Below, piece after piece: positions 35,601 to 43,528 of a DNA stretch of 49,843 bases. The DNA lies in assembly GCA_018064935.1 (NCBI GenBank), contig JAGHUF010000019.1:1-49843 (forward strand), read 5' to 3'. Source of the DNA: Candidatus Merdinaster equi (GTDB lineage Bacteria > Bacillota > Clostridia > Lachnospirales > Lachnospiraceae). The first letter of the stretch is position 1; every line of letters starts with the position of its first letter. Both the position numbers and the translations under genes were made by a program. Under the pieces are notes generated by a model. That model searched no databases, was not told where the DNA came from, and saw only the letters and a program-made list of their open reading frames with translations.

Positions 35601-35634
35601 CTATGAATTTGTGTGTTTTCTTAAATTTCATCAT
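32614..35634 (-). CDS. Large ABC solute-binding protein with two N-terminal jelly-roll domains
   Basis: 1006 residues. The signal peptide ends near ARVFA; no lipobox cysteine is present, unlike typical monoderm binding proteins. Two jelly-roll modules like CBM35/CBM6 occupy about 60-255 and 280-450 (IEASSYTSY...GYIEFEVEVPETAFYKL, and IQAEDA...WIEWCFEVPESGYYNI). A helical region (about 455-585) leads to a sugar-binding-protein domain (about 590-1000, beginning RTITLWIGTGRDQ). It probably gathers mannan-derived glycans for the adjacent permeases. Two adjacent ATG codons are possible starts behind GGAGAAGG. How it is kept at the surface is unclear. Confidence 0.88.
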   Translation of the reverse strand: MMKFKKTHKFIALALTAAMAFGGLNASVGSARVFAEGSEAKTTLTQEEAKEIVGTYSVTGEVPGYVEYVASHSDAKSATSTIEIEASSYTSYCENDKEVKPEIYTNYEGMVGDSVLTSESGYIEFEVEVPETAFYKLSVEYFPVAGKNSEIQRSFFVDGQLPYGELSLVEFPRIWSTDVAQSFFAKGNYSVSWNKDIQGNDMKPTSVEIPEWITSELHDKNGYITTPLDLYLTKGKHTLSINSRREPMLIHSLTLGSSEAVKSYEEVKASWDAQGAKPVSGINIEIQAEDAIKTSSQMLYPKQDQSSPAVAPSSAKELLNNTIGGESWSNAGQWIEWCFEVPESGYYNISLFDRQSFMRGIYVSRKISIDGVVPFEEMEDYGFVYESSWRTDVLKDANDTPYDFYLEKGTHTLRMEVVLGEFSQVIANVEDAVSKLNSIYRKIIRITGVSPDSFRDYQIEASLPNLQGELIEVRDQLDKAITDLRTAAGRTSDKETVLITMRDQLNDLIEDEEYFVKVISTYKTNVRACGTWLTQVISQPLQLDRINVYASDNKPVVAGNSFWDKLIYEIKRLIYSFVIDYNSLGATEESTAEGSRTITLWIGTGRDQANVVRSLIDESFTSKYGINVNVQLVDMNTLLRAELAGEGPDVAIQVANTNGIAGAVLNTGNDTPVNYGLRNAVLDLTQFEDYDEVVSRFYDSAYTAFSFNGATYGLPETQTFPVMFYRKDILNELGMELPETWDDVKVTMSVLAKNQMEFGMLPSEQIYAMLLYQNGGKYYNEGGISSALDSDIAVNTFKEYCEYYTDYGLDKTTSVEERFRTGECPIIIADYTVYNNLEVSAPDIAGLWDFTTVPGTKKPDGTVDHSVGCTGLASIIMADTDDPEACWDFLKWWTSADVQTLFDREMESLMGSAARVATANQEAFEKMPWPVETYENLNEAFKWVKGIPQVPGGYYSWRNVNNAFYTVTTDTDTASPREELMDKVIYINDEITYKRKEFGLPTLDDN

Positions 35635-35682
35635 ATCCTTCTCCGTTTCGCGTAAATACCGCTTTGCAGATTTGAAAAACTT

Positions 35683-36411
35683 TTATTCCCAATACCAGTG
35701 ATCTTCACCATCATCTTCCGGTGGTGGCATATATTTCTTCATTGCTTTTTCTATCATAAACGTTGTCGCAAAGCACCAAAGCGACGGCCATATAAGCACC
35801 AACGTAATTGGCAGAAAGAAGAACTGTACTACACCTATCGCTGCTGTAACTATCATAATCAGAAGCGTAAAATAGAAAAATCTGATTGACATTACAAATG
35901 CGAGCTTTATCATTCCCGAAATCTTCATCGAAAATCTCGACAAAACCGGAAACAGATAAATCAAAATAGCCACAATGATGATCGCAAATCCTATATACAC
36001 ACCTGTGAGCATTTTGCCCTGATCTGTCAGCACTCTTCCATCCACTGTATCAACAACCGGTGCCAGTCCCTGAAGGTACCACAGAAGAAAAAGCATTCCG
36101 CCAAATCCAATTGTCATCAGAATTCCACTTAACAGATTCCTTTTGAATGCGGACCAGAATTCCTTTATCGGCGTGCTTCTATTTCTTCGAATGCACTTCA
36201 CCATCGAGTAGTACATTGCCGCTGTCGATGCTCCTATTGTCACAACCGGCAGACAGCATAGAATCCAAACAATGTTCAGCAGAATTATTTCACCAAGCTT
36301 TGTGAGGAATCCCATGAGTCCACTCTCGGGGTGGAACACATTTCTTTTTTCTTGTCTCTGATAGGGATCCTTTTCTTTTTCAGGCCCCTGATTCATCTCT
36401 CTATCACTCAC
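35683..36411 (-). CDS. YesL-family (DUF624) membrane protein, copy 2
   Basis: 242 residues with five transmembrane segments after a hydrophilic N-terminus of about 35 residues. It carries the same hallmark as copy 1, GASTAAMYYSMVKCIRRN, and ends HWYWE, similar to the WYYQ end of copy 1. The start overlaps the GH26 stop region by 8 bases, so translation is coupled to the mannanase. It lies directly upstream of the large solute-binding protein. An importer-assisting role is inferred from the recurrent neighbourhood of this family. Confidence 0.88.
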   Translation of the reverse strand: MSDREMNQGPEKEKDPYQRQEKRNVFHPESGLMGFLTKLGEIILLNIVWILCCLPVVTIGASTAAMYYSMVKCIRRNRSTPIKEFWSAFKRNLLSGILMTIGFGGMLFLLWYLQGLAPVVDTVDGRVLTDQGKMLTGVYIGFAIIIVAILIYLFPVLSRFSMKISGMIKLAFVMSIRFFYFTLLIMIVTAAIGVVQFFFLPITLVLIWPSLWCFATTFMIEKAMKKYMPPPEDDGEDHWYWE

Positions 36412-37990
36412 CTGCTACATCCTCTCGAATTGGGTAGGTTTTTAATTCAGGAAGTTCATCCATCGTTAACACATTTTCGTGATTATATACTTTTTTAATC
36501 ATATCCTTCTCGGTGTACTGTTCAGACACTCTGTTTAAGGTTTTAGAAGCTGCGACAAATTCTCCGCTCCAAGTACAGAAGAAAGACCACATTGCGTCAT
36601 CGCGAATTGCAAGATCCGGATCAAAGAGTGTTCCATTCTCCGACATACAGACGATCTTATTTTCTCCTGACCATCCCTTCACTTCCATGAACGAATTAAT
36701 CTGAGAAGTGTAAACATGCTCTCCTGCATATATATCAATTCCAGACATATCCGTTACATCATCGCCTGGGTACCAGTCTGGATTCTGTCCATTCCAGAGC
36801 CAGATCAGATTGTTGAGTTCATATTCGTTAGTGAATTTTTCATACATGAGTCTATACAAGGCCTTGTACGATTCTGCCTTGCAGTCTCCCCACCAGAACC
36901 ATCCGCCACTCGCCTCGTGAAGCGGTCTCCACAAAACAGGAACATCTGCTTCCTTAAGTCTTACAAGCTGGCTTGCTATTTCATCCATGTCAGAGATAAG
37001 AAGCTCATATCCTTCCTGATCTTCTCCGCTCATAATCTTGTCGAGATCAATATTGGTATGTTCCTTATAGAATCCGCTATACCATGTTCCAGTTAAATAT
37101 TTCTGCGGTGCATTCCAGTGCCAGCACATCGTTACCACAACGTTTTTGTCCCACGCTTCAATTGCATATTCAATGCTCTTTCCTGTAGATCCATTTGCCA
37201 CGCGCGATGGGGAATACTCGATCATATCAAGTCCGAGTACCGCCGGAAACTTACCTGTCTCTGACCAGATGCATGCATTTTCATGTCCATACAGTCCCTC
37301 AGAACTGTACTGTCCTGACAGGATATTCTTGCCATAGTTGTCTGCAAGGAAGCTCATCAGTCTCTTCGCATTCTCAGATGCGTTTGGATTATTAAGTTTT
37401 ACTTTAGCCTGATAATAATCACCAGGAAGTGATTCCGATGTCATAAGGTCCATTTTGTCGAACGCAATGTAACCCCAATACTTTGTAAGCCTTACAACAT
37501 GTTCGCCAGCTGTCATGTATACTCTTGTAACAGTTGAGTTTGATGCCTCATCCTCAAAAGACTCACAGTCCGAAGCAATATATCCTACTTTCTCATCATC
37601 AACAAACACATAGTTCTCTTTATGTCCTCCAAGTGAAGCCGCTGTGAATACCAGATTGTAGAATCCGTCTTCTGGTACCTCAACTGTGAGTGAGCAAGAA
37701 TCCTCATCCTCCTGAAATCCTTCAACATAACCTTCACCAGAGAATCCCGAAAGCCTAGTTGCGGTCTTTACATTTCCAGAAAAGCTTCCCTCTTCAGCCT
37801 CGTAGCTCTTAACAAGAACACTTGATGTAGTAGCTGACATATCGTCTCCCCCAGATGTCTCTGTTCCCTCTGAAGCACAGCCAGTGACAAGAAATGCTGC
37901 TGTTAAAATAGTGCTTATTAACTTAAAAAAACCTTTATTCTTACAATTCTTCATCTTTTTAATTAATTTTCTCTTTTTTAAATTAAACAT
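36404..37990 (-). CDS. GH26 endo-beta-1,4-mannanase lipoprotein with CBM35-like domain
   Basis: 528 residues. The lipobox LVTGC gives a lipidated Cys38, so the enzyme is held on the outer surface. A CBM35-like module (about 60-190) has YEAEEGSFSG and SGEGYVEGF. The GH26 barrel (about 195-515) contains VVTMCWHWNAP. The acid/base Glu359 lies in WRPLHEASGGWFWWG and the nucleophile Glu451 in CMSENGT. It cuts internal bonds of beta-mannan, starting the pathway. An internal ATG (37952-37954) would give a more ordinary lipoprotein leader; neither start has a clear ribosome site. It is the first gene after the operon promoter. Confidence 0.93.
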   Translation of the reverse strand: MFNLKKRKLIKKMKNCKNKGFFKLISTILTAAFLVTGCASEGTETSGGDDMSATTSSVLVKSYEAEEGSFSGNVKTATRLSGFSGEGYVEGFQEDEDSCSLTVEVPEDGFYNLVFTAASLGGHKENYVFVDDEKVGYIASDCESFEDEASNSTVTRVYMTAGEHVVRLTKYWGYIAFDKMDLMTSESLPGDYYQAKVKLNNPNASENAKRLMSFLADNYGKNILSGQYSSEGLYGHENACIWSETGKFPAVLGLDMIEYSPSRVANGSTGKSIEYAIEAWDKNVVVTMCWHWNAPQKYLTGTWYSGFYKEHTNIDLDKIMSGEDQEGYELLISDMDEIASQLVRLKEADVPVLWRPLHEASGGWFWWGDCKAESYKALYRLMYEKFTNEYELNNLIWLWNGQNPDWYPGDDVTDMSGIDIYAGEHVYTSQINSFMEVKGWSGENKIVCMSENGTLFDPDLAIRDDAMWSFFCTWSGEFVAASKTLNRVSEQYTEKDMIKKVYNHENVLTMDELPELKTYPIREDVAGE

Positions 37991-38023
37991 AATATGCCCA
38001 TATATAGGGAGTCCGACACTATA

Positions 38024-38052
38024 ATAATATCTTTTTGAGCATAAGTTTACAA
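38024..38052 (-). promoter_or_regulatory. Promoter of the long mannan operon
   Basis: Minus-strand TTGTAA (38047-38052) and TATTAT (38024-38029) are separated by 17 bases. The predicted transcription start is about 38017, 27 bases before the GH26 start. No other promoter of similar quality was seen between this point and 16200. Confidence 0.6.
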
Positions 38053-38061
38053 GGAATTTCG

Positions 38062-38071
38062 TAGCGTTTTA
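38062..38071 (-). promoter_or_regulatory. Candidate LacI-family operator half (TAAAACGCTA)
   Basis: TAAAACGCTA on the minus strand lies just upstream of the -35 of the mannan promoter. It matches TAAAACGATA at 20311-20320 in 9 of 10 bases. The motif is short and not a full palindrome, so this is tentative. Confidence 0.25.
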
Positions 38072-38077
38072 GCCAAG

Positions 38078-38096
38078 TTTGTGTATAATTCACAAA
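38078..38096. promoter_or_regulatory. Inverted repeat upstream of the mannan promoter
   Basis: TTTGTG and CACAAA form a perfect 6-bp inverted repeat separated by TATAATT. It lies about 26 bases upstream of the -35. It may bind an activator or repressor of the operon. Confidence 0.35.
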
Positions 38097-38161
38097 TACT
38101 GACACAGGTTTTTATTAACTTTATTAACTCATCATTTTTAACTAAATTTTTATTGCTATTT

Positions 38162-38195
38162 TTTAATTAAAAAACTCTGCCCTAAGGCAGAGTTT
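38162..38195 (-). terminator. Intrinsic terminator after the glycosyltransferase gene
   Basis: AAACTCTGCC pairs with GGCAGAGTTT (10 bp, loop CTAA), followed by TTTTTTAATT on the minus strand. It separates the glycosyltransferase gene from the mannan promoter. Confidence 0.9.
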
Positions 38196-38251
38196 CTAGT
38201 TGAGTTAGGTGACAAAAATTGTCCTAAAATATTCATTTTTTGAGCATGCTA

Positions 38252-39520
38252 TCAATAATCCTTCACATGCATTGCTCCTTTTTCTTTAAGCTGCTGTACA
38301 GACTCAGTATGTGGAATTGGCTCCCATGAAGCCTTACTGAACATAGCTATAAATACAAGTGGCAGGTATGTAAGCATGAACAGCGGAAATGAGAACAAAT
38401 ACATAATTTTCTGATAATTCTTAGCCGCTATTCTGTCCCACTCGGTAATCAGTGCAACAAGTCCCATGGCAAATGCCCCGCCATACAAGCTACCAATTGT
38501 CATGATAATTGAGAACAGCGCTCCCATCACACTTGGGTGTGTACACAGATTAACAATACAAGAGACAATCGCGCACAGCATTGACAATGCTGTAAGAATA
38601 AAAGCAGGGATAGCTGCCAGCAGCATATCGTAGCAGGAGAAATTCCCCTTGAAGAAGCCCTTTATTAATTCTTTTTTATAATGCCAGAACACCTGAAGGT
38701 TTCCCTTTGCCCAGCGCTTTCTCTGAATACATGATTGTCTGAGTGTAAGAGGCTGCTCATCATAGAACTCCGCCTCAGCACAATACCCTATCTTCTTGCC
38801 ATGCAGAACACGGTAAACACTGAACTGCACATCCTCTGTCATAAAATGGAATGGCCAATTTCCCTCAAATTCGTCAAGAACCTCTTTTTTGAACACGTAA
38901 CCGGTTCCAGAGATCGCACAGCTGCACCCCATAGTGTAGCGCGCTTCATTCAGATAACGACTTTCACGCAGGAACCATAAGCCATGCGCTGCTGTAACCC
39001 AGCTGCTTCCATAGTTCTTGGAATTGCGGTAGCTGGTCGCCATATCATTGCCAGCAGCCAGAGTCAGATGCATTTTCTCAATATAGTCCGTCTTGAGAAT
39101 ATTATCAGCGTCAAACACGAAGAAGCCATCGAATTCGTCCGGATACTCTTCCTTGATATGTCCAAGAAGCTCCTCAAGCGCATAGCTCTTTCCTATAACC
39201 TGCTGATTATTTCTCTCATACACAACAGCACCGGCATCTCTTGCCACCTGTGCTGTATTATCAGTACAGTTGTCCGCCATCACGAATATCTTCAAATGGT
39301 CGTAGGGATATGTCTGGTTCTTGATACAATTAATCAAATCACCTATTACATTGCCTTCATTTCTACCGCAAACCATTATTGCGTATTTCTTCAAAGGAGC
39401 TTCCCCCGTAAGTTTAGGCGGTCTCTTTACCAACGCCACAATCGTAAAAATGAACTGATAGAGATATAACAATCCAAATAATCCGAGCAATGTATAATTA
39501 ATAATGTTTAATACAAACAT
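38252..39520 (-). CDS. Membrane glycosyltransferase family 2 (processive type)
   Basis: 422 residues. An N-terminal transmembrane segment (about 8-30) precedes the GT2-A catalytic domain (about 45-285). Donor-binding and metal motifs are VMADNCTDNT and FVFDADN, the acceptor/base motif is FMTEDVQFS, and QRKRW is the QxxRW signature of processive synthases. Three C-terminal transmembrane segments follow (about 295-395). The combination resembles cellulose- or poly-GlcNAc-synthase-like enzymes that polymerise and export a glycan. The sugar used is unknown. An AGGTG ribosome site precedes the ATG. The gene sits alone between two terminators, so it is probably transcribed apart from the mannan genes. 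Confidence 0.88.
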   Translation of the reverse strand: MFVLNIINYTLLGLFGLLYLYQFIFTIVALVKRPPKLTGEAPLKKYAIMVCGRNEGNVIGDLINCIKNQTYPYDHLKIFVMADNCTDNTAQVARDAGAVVYERNNQQVIGKSYALEELLGHIKEEYPDEFDGFFVFDADNILKTDYIEKMHLTLAAGNDMATSYRNSKNYGSSWVTAAHGLWFLRESRYLNEARYTMGCSCAISGTGYVFKKEVLDEFEGNWPFHFMTEDVQFSVYRVLHGKKIGYCAEAEFYDEQPLTLRQSCIQRKRWAKGNLQVFWHYKKELIKGFFKGNFSCYDMLLAAIPAFILTALSMLCAIVSCIVNLCTHPSVMGALFSIIMTIGSLYGGAFAMGLVALITEWDRIAAKNYQKIMYLFSFPLFMLTYLPLVFIAMFSKASWEPIPHTESVQQLKEKGAMHVKDY

Positions 39521-39599
39521 ATCGCACCTATTTTCTAGTCAATTTTGTGCACACCCACACATTCAACAGTTTAGCATATCATCTCTGTCAACCGCAACT

Positions 39600-39631
39600 C
39601 AAAAAAGAACCCCGCCATAAGCAGGGTTCTT
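39600..39631 (-). terminator. Intrinsic terminator after GH130
   Basis: AAGAACCC and GGGTTCTT pair with an inner GC step and a short loop, followed by TTTTTT on the minus strand. It ends the GH36-MATE-epimerase-GH130 unit 26 bases after the GH130 stop. Confidence 0.88.
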
Positions 39632-39656
39632 CTCCTCATACTTGTTGCCAATGCAC

Positions 39657-40838
39657 TTATCTTCCAAGAATCCCAAGATTCTTCTTAATAAGCTCACATC
39701 TTTGTGCAACACATTCCACTGATCTTCCCGGATCAGAAGGTGTATTAAATACATAATCCATCAGTTTTTCTTTGGTTGTTGTCGCAACGTGAAGTCTCGT
39801 GTCACTTGATGCATAGTAGATAAATATGTCTCCATTTTCTCTGGCAATTGCACCATTTGTAAATACAACATTGCTGACATCTCCGACTCTCTCGCCTTCT
39901 CTCGGTCCAATCAGAAGACCCGATGGTTCAGCAATCACCTTGGAAGGATCCTTCAGATCCGTCGCAAATGCATAGATGACATATCGAAGTCCGGCTGCTG
40001 TATTTCTAACACCATGTGCAATATGAATCCAGCCCTTTTCGGTCTTGATTGGAACAGCTCCGGCACCATTCTTCGACTCTGTGATTGTATGATACTTTCT
40101 CTTACTTGTAATGATTTCCTCATCGATTACCGCATGTGTAATATCATCACACAGACCGAATCCAACTCCACCGCCTGATCCGGTATCGATGAAATCATCC
40201 ATAGGTCTTGTGTAAAAAGCATACTTACCATTTACAAATTCCGGGTGAAGCACTACATTTCTCTGCTGAGGTGAATTCAGCGTTTTAAGATTAGGCAATC
40301 TCTCCCAAGTCTTCAGATCCTTGGTTCTAACGATTCCCGCTGCAGCAACCGCGGCAGATAAATCATTCACGCTCGTATCCTTACTCTCAGAACAGAACAC
40401 ACCATAGATATATCCATCTTCATGCTTAGTCAGACGCATATCATAAACATTCGTCTCCTCAGGGCATGTATCCTCAAGCAGAATTGGATAATCCCAGAAG
40501 CGGAATCCGTCTATTCCATTATCGCTTTCAGCAACGCCAAAAAATGATTTTCTGTCATTTCCCTCAATTCTGGCAACCAGGTAAAATTTACCATCAAGTT
40601 CTATTGCACCAGAATTCATTACAGCATTGATTCCAAGCCTCTCCTGAAAATTAGGATTGGTTTTAATATCGAGGTCATACTTCCAGAAAACCGGAATGTG
40701 TTCTCTCGTAAGAACAGGATTTTCATATCTGTCAAAGATTCCATTGTAGAAATCAGTCTTATTATTCTTCCTGCTTACAACTTTGTTATACTTTTCTATC
40801 TCTGCGTAATACTGTGGATGAATCACTCTGATACCCAT
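39657..40838 (-). CDS. GH130 phosphorylase, 4-O-beta-D-mannosyl-D-glucose phosphorylase type
   Basis: 393 residues, no signal peptide, so cytoplasmic. The five-bladed GH130 fold is recognised by [34 protein letters not shown] and [20 protein letters not shown]. Asp133 in VYDMRL matches the proton-donor Asp of characterised mannosylglucose phosphorylases. Length and motifs fit subfamily GH130_1, which converts mannosyl-glucose plus phosphate to mannose-1-phosphate and glucose. The epimerase gene 51 bases upstream makes exactly this substrate from mannobiose. A GGAAAGG ribosome site precedes the ATG. Acting on beta-1,4-manno-oligosaccharides (GH130_2 activity) cannot be excluded. Confidence 0.92.
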   Translation of the reverse strand: MGIRVIHPQYYAEIEKYNKVVSRKNNKTDFYNGIFDRYENPVLTREHIPVFWKYDLDIKTNPNFQERLGINAVMNSGAIELDGKFYLVARIEGNDRKSFFGVAESDNGIDGFRFWDYPILLEDTCPEETNVYDMRLTKHEDGYIYGVFCSESKDTSVNDLSAAVAAAGIVRTKDLKTWERLPNLKTLNSPQQRNVVLHPEFVNGKYAFYTRPMDDFIDTGSGGGVGFGLCDDITHAVIDEEIITSKRKYHTITESKNGAGAVPIKTEKGWIHIAHGVRNTAAGLRYVIYAFATDLKDPSKVIAEPSGLLIGPREGERVGDVSNVVFTNGAIARENGDIFIYYASSDTRLHVATTTKEKLMDYVFNTPSDPGRSVECVAQRCELIKKNLGILGR

Positions 40839-40889
40839 ATCCTTTCCTTGACCTGCAGCCCTTGAACCGCAGGAAAATACACTGTATGT

Positions 40890-42104
40890 TTATTTGCACA
40901 TTATCTGAGCTCTTTTAATCACTTCAAAGCACATACGTCCATTGTGATAAGGACACTTCCATGGCTCAACAATTGGCTTTGCAATTGAATCAGATTTACC
41001 ATCGATATCAACCTCTGAGAACCACTCTGACCCTGGACGCTTATCAATCACATACTCCTTGATATAATTCCACTCATTCTGAGCCGCCTCAAGAAATTCT
41101 ACCTTTTCTGAATCGCGCTGATATCCATTTAAAAATCCAAGTAATGCCTCAGCCTGAACCCACCATACTCTTGTAGTATTGACAACACCTCTGTCGCATT
41201 CGTTATTAAGAGCCTGTCCATTAAATGCAACCTTATAAACATTCTGAGTCAGATCCTTTGTCACTGGAGTCATCTTCTTCTCATAGGCTGCATCGCCTAG
41301 AATTTCAACGCCCCTATCTACAAGCCAAGCTGTTTCAATATCATGTCCATATGAATACAGATCGAGGATAGTATTGTAATTAGCATCAAAGAATACCTCC
41401 TGTCTGTGAAGCTCAGGATTGTAGATTTTGTCTGCAAAGGTATCAAGTATCCACTTGATTCTAGCAGCAACCTTCTCACTCTTATCAACACGGTACAGTT
41501 CACTGTAGCCCTCGAAGACGTGAAGAAGTGTATTCATGGTCTTGTCTGCCATAACTCCATTTTCTGAGAGCTTATCATTCTCGGCTGGCTTAAATGAAAT
41601 ATCAAACGCTTCAAGATAACCGACATTATCTGTACATTTTTCCTCGATTGTATCGAATAATTTATACGCAAGCTCAAGTGCTTTTTTATCTCCACTTGCA
41701 TCATAGTATGATGACAGAGCATATATCGCAAATGCCTGATTGTAGGTATGCTTTGTTGTATCTTCCGGCTTGCCATCGTAGGTCATAGACCAGAACACAC
41801 CGCCATTTTCATAGTCGAAACAGTAGTCACGAAGGAATTCATAAGCATGTCTTGCCTCATCAAGAAGACTCTCGTCCTTAAGCACCATATATGCATTAGC
41901 AAAAAACCAGGTGATACGGCTGTTCAGAATACAGCCCTTAACTGCTTTTTTATCTAGTTTGAGATCATAGCTTAAATATCCGTAATAGCCCCCATTCTCA
42001 TCATCACGAAGCCCCTTCCAGAAAGGAATTATTCCCTTTTCAAGGTGTTCTCTGATTTCACTGGCCATCTTTGCGACAGTAGCATTTCCAGCACAATTTC
42101 CCAT
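40890..42104 (-). CDS. Cellobiose/mannobiose 2-epimerase (AGE family)
   Basis: 404 residues from the ATG at 42102-42104, chosen because GGAGG lies 7 bases upstream. The family core begins 12 residues later at MASEIREHLEKGIIPFW. The (alpha/alpha)6 barrel motifs are present: ENGGYYGYLSYDLKLDKKA, SYGHDIETAWL (catalytic His), TTRVWWVQAEA and WKCPYHNGRMC (catalytic His). The match to the Ruminococcus albus type cellobiose 2-epimerase is close. It converts beta-1,4-mannobiose to mannosylglucose (and cellobiose to glucosylmannose) in the cytoplasm, preparing substrate for GH130. It follows the MATE gene by an 80-base gap without a clear promoter. Confidence 0.93.
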   Translation of the reverse strand: MGNCAGNATVAKMASEIREHLEKGIIPFWKGLRDDENGGYYGYLSYDLKLDKKAVKGCILNSRITWFFANAYMVLKDESLLDEARHAYEFLRDYCFDYENGGVFWSMTYDGKPEDTTKHTYNQAFAIYALSSYYDASGDKKALELAYKLFDTIEEKCTDNVGYLEAFDISFKPAENDKLSENGVMADKTMNTLLHVFEGYSELYRVDKSEKVAARIKWILDTFADKIYNPELHRQEVFFDANYNTILDLYSYGHDIETAWLVDRGVEILGDAAYEKKMTPVTKDLTQNVYKVAFNGQALNNECDRGVVNTTRVWWVQAEALLGFLNGYQRDSEKVEFLEAAQNEWNYIKEYVIDKRPGSEWFSEVDIDGKSDSIAKPIVEPWKCPYHNGRMCFEVIKRAQIMCK

Positions 42105-42184
42105 GACATAACCTCCACACAAAAAATAAATATTATTTACAAGCAACTAACCACACTTTCCGCGGCAAGTCAATCTTTTTTTAG

Positions 42185-43528
42185 CTACACTCTTATATTC
42201 TCGATACCTTTTCTCGCTGTTACTAAGTACGCGGCTGTCAGAACAGCTGTCATAATACACCAGCTGATTGGCTCCGTCAGAATTATTCCGAAGTATCCCA
42301 TTGAAGGCACCAAACCGAATGCAAAAACAACCTTGGTAAGGCATTCTAGAATACTTGTTATTATTGGAACTGTCTTAAGTCCCATTCCCTGAAGAGCACA
42401 CCGTAAAATAAACAGTGGTCCAAGGGCATAATAGAAGACAACACCAATCTTGATATAATCTGTCGCAGGCTGAATGATATCTATAGCGTTAGGATCCGAT
42501 ACAATCCACACAACAAGCTCGTCACCCCACGCATGACAAATTGCACACAAAACAACTGTGATTCCCGTGACAATCAGATTGCCATGCAGTATTCCCTTTC
42601 TGACTCTCCCGAATTCTCCTGCCCCCATGTTCTGGCTGACATAATTGGTGATTGAGAATCCAAAAGAATAGATGCAGCACATGAGAATCGTGAATATTCT
42701 TCTGGCAGCAATATGCGCCGTTACATACACTGTACCAAGCGAATTAATTGCCCACTGTAATATTACGGTTCCAATATTTACAATGCTGGACATCATGGCC
42801 ATAGAAAAGCCAAGCGGCAATAATTTGCTGCATTCTTTTTTCCCAGGAATCCACTCGTCCTTATCTTTAGGAAACAGCTCCTTGGTTTTGATTATCATGT
42901 AGATCAGGCAACATACCGCACATACAAACTGAGCTGCAATAGTTGCATAGGCTGCCCCATCCGTCCCCATATTCAAAGGTCCTACAAACAGGATATCCAG
43001 CCCAATATTTACAACTAGTGACAGAATCAGAAAATACAATGGTCTTCTGCTATCTCCAACAGCACGCAGGACGTTCGAACAGGCATTGTACACAATTACA
43101 AATGGTGAGCCTGCGAGGATAATAATCAGGTATGAGACCGAGATATCCATAATCTCTTCGGGCGTATTAAGAACCGTCAGAATCTGTCTTGTGAAAATGA
43201 TTGAGAGTGCCATCATAACAATTCCGAATACACTGGACAGCACAAATGTACCACCCACGTATCTTCTGACATCTCCCATATTCTTTGCGCCAAAAGAGCG
43301 TGCTACCAATATGGTATAGCCCTGCGTTAACCCTATGATAAATCCGATGACAAGTCCCGATATAACCGATGTATTTCCTACTGCTGCGAGAGCATCAGTG
43401 CTAACATACATACTAACTATTTTTGAGTCAGTAAAATTATATATCTGCTGAAGAATATTCCCCAGAATAATCGGTATGGTATATATAAATATTATTTTCG
43501 CCGGAAACCCTTTAGTTAAATCTTTCAT
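42185..43528 (-). CDS. MATE-family efflux transporter
   Basis: 447 residues with about 12 transmembrane segments in two halves, the MATE/MatE topology. The N-terminus MKDLTKGFPAKIIFIYTIP and the NxxQQIYNFTDS segment are typical of the DinF/NorM-related Firmicutes branch. It exchanges cations for organic substrates, which cannot be named here. The start overlaps the GH36 stop as ATGA, so it is translationally coupled to the alpha-galactosidase. A multidrug-type exporter inside a sugar-use operon is unusual; it might export a sugar product or simply share the transcript. Confidence 0.92.
   Translation of the reverse strand: MKDLTKGFPAKIIFIYTIPIILGNILQQIYNFTDSKIVSMYVSTDALAAVGNTSVISGLVIGFIIGLTQGYTILVARSFGAKNMGDVRRYVGGTFVLSSVFGIVMMALSIIFTRQILTVLNTPEEIMDISVSYLIIILAGSPFVIVYNACSNVLRAVGDSRRPLYFLILSLVVNIGLDILFVGPLNMGTDGAAYATIAAQFVCAVCCLIYMIIKTKELFPKDKDEWIPGKKECSKLLPLGFSMAMMSSIVNIGTVILQWAINSLGTVYVTAHIAARRIFTILMCCIYSFGFSITNYVSQNMGAGEFGRVRKGILHGNLIVTGITVVLCAICHAWGDELVVWIVSDPNAIDIIQPATDYIKIGVVFYYALGPLFILRCALQGMGLKTVPIITSILECLTKVVFAFGLVPSMGYFGIILTEPISWCIMTAVLTAAYLVTARKGIENIRV

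Noticed and set aside
39521-39604. TTGACA upstream of the glycosyltransferase gene considered as its promoter
   Set aside because: The -35 is perfect, but at 16-18 bases downstream there is no acceptable -10, so I did not list it.
42105-42184. Possible promoter between the MATE and epimerase genes (TTGACT)
   Set aside because: The element at 17 bases is TTAGTT, too far from a -10. The gap may simply be a long intercistronic region.
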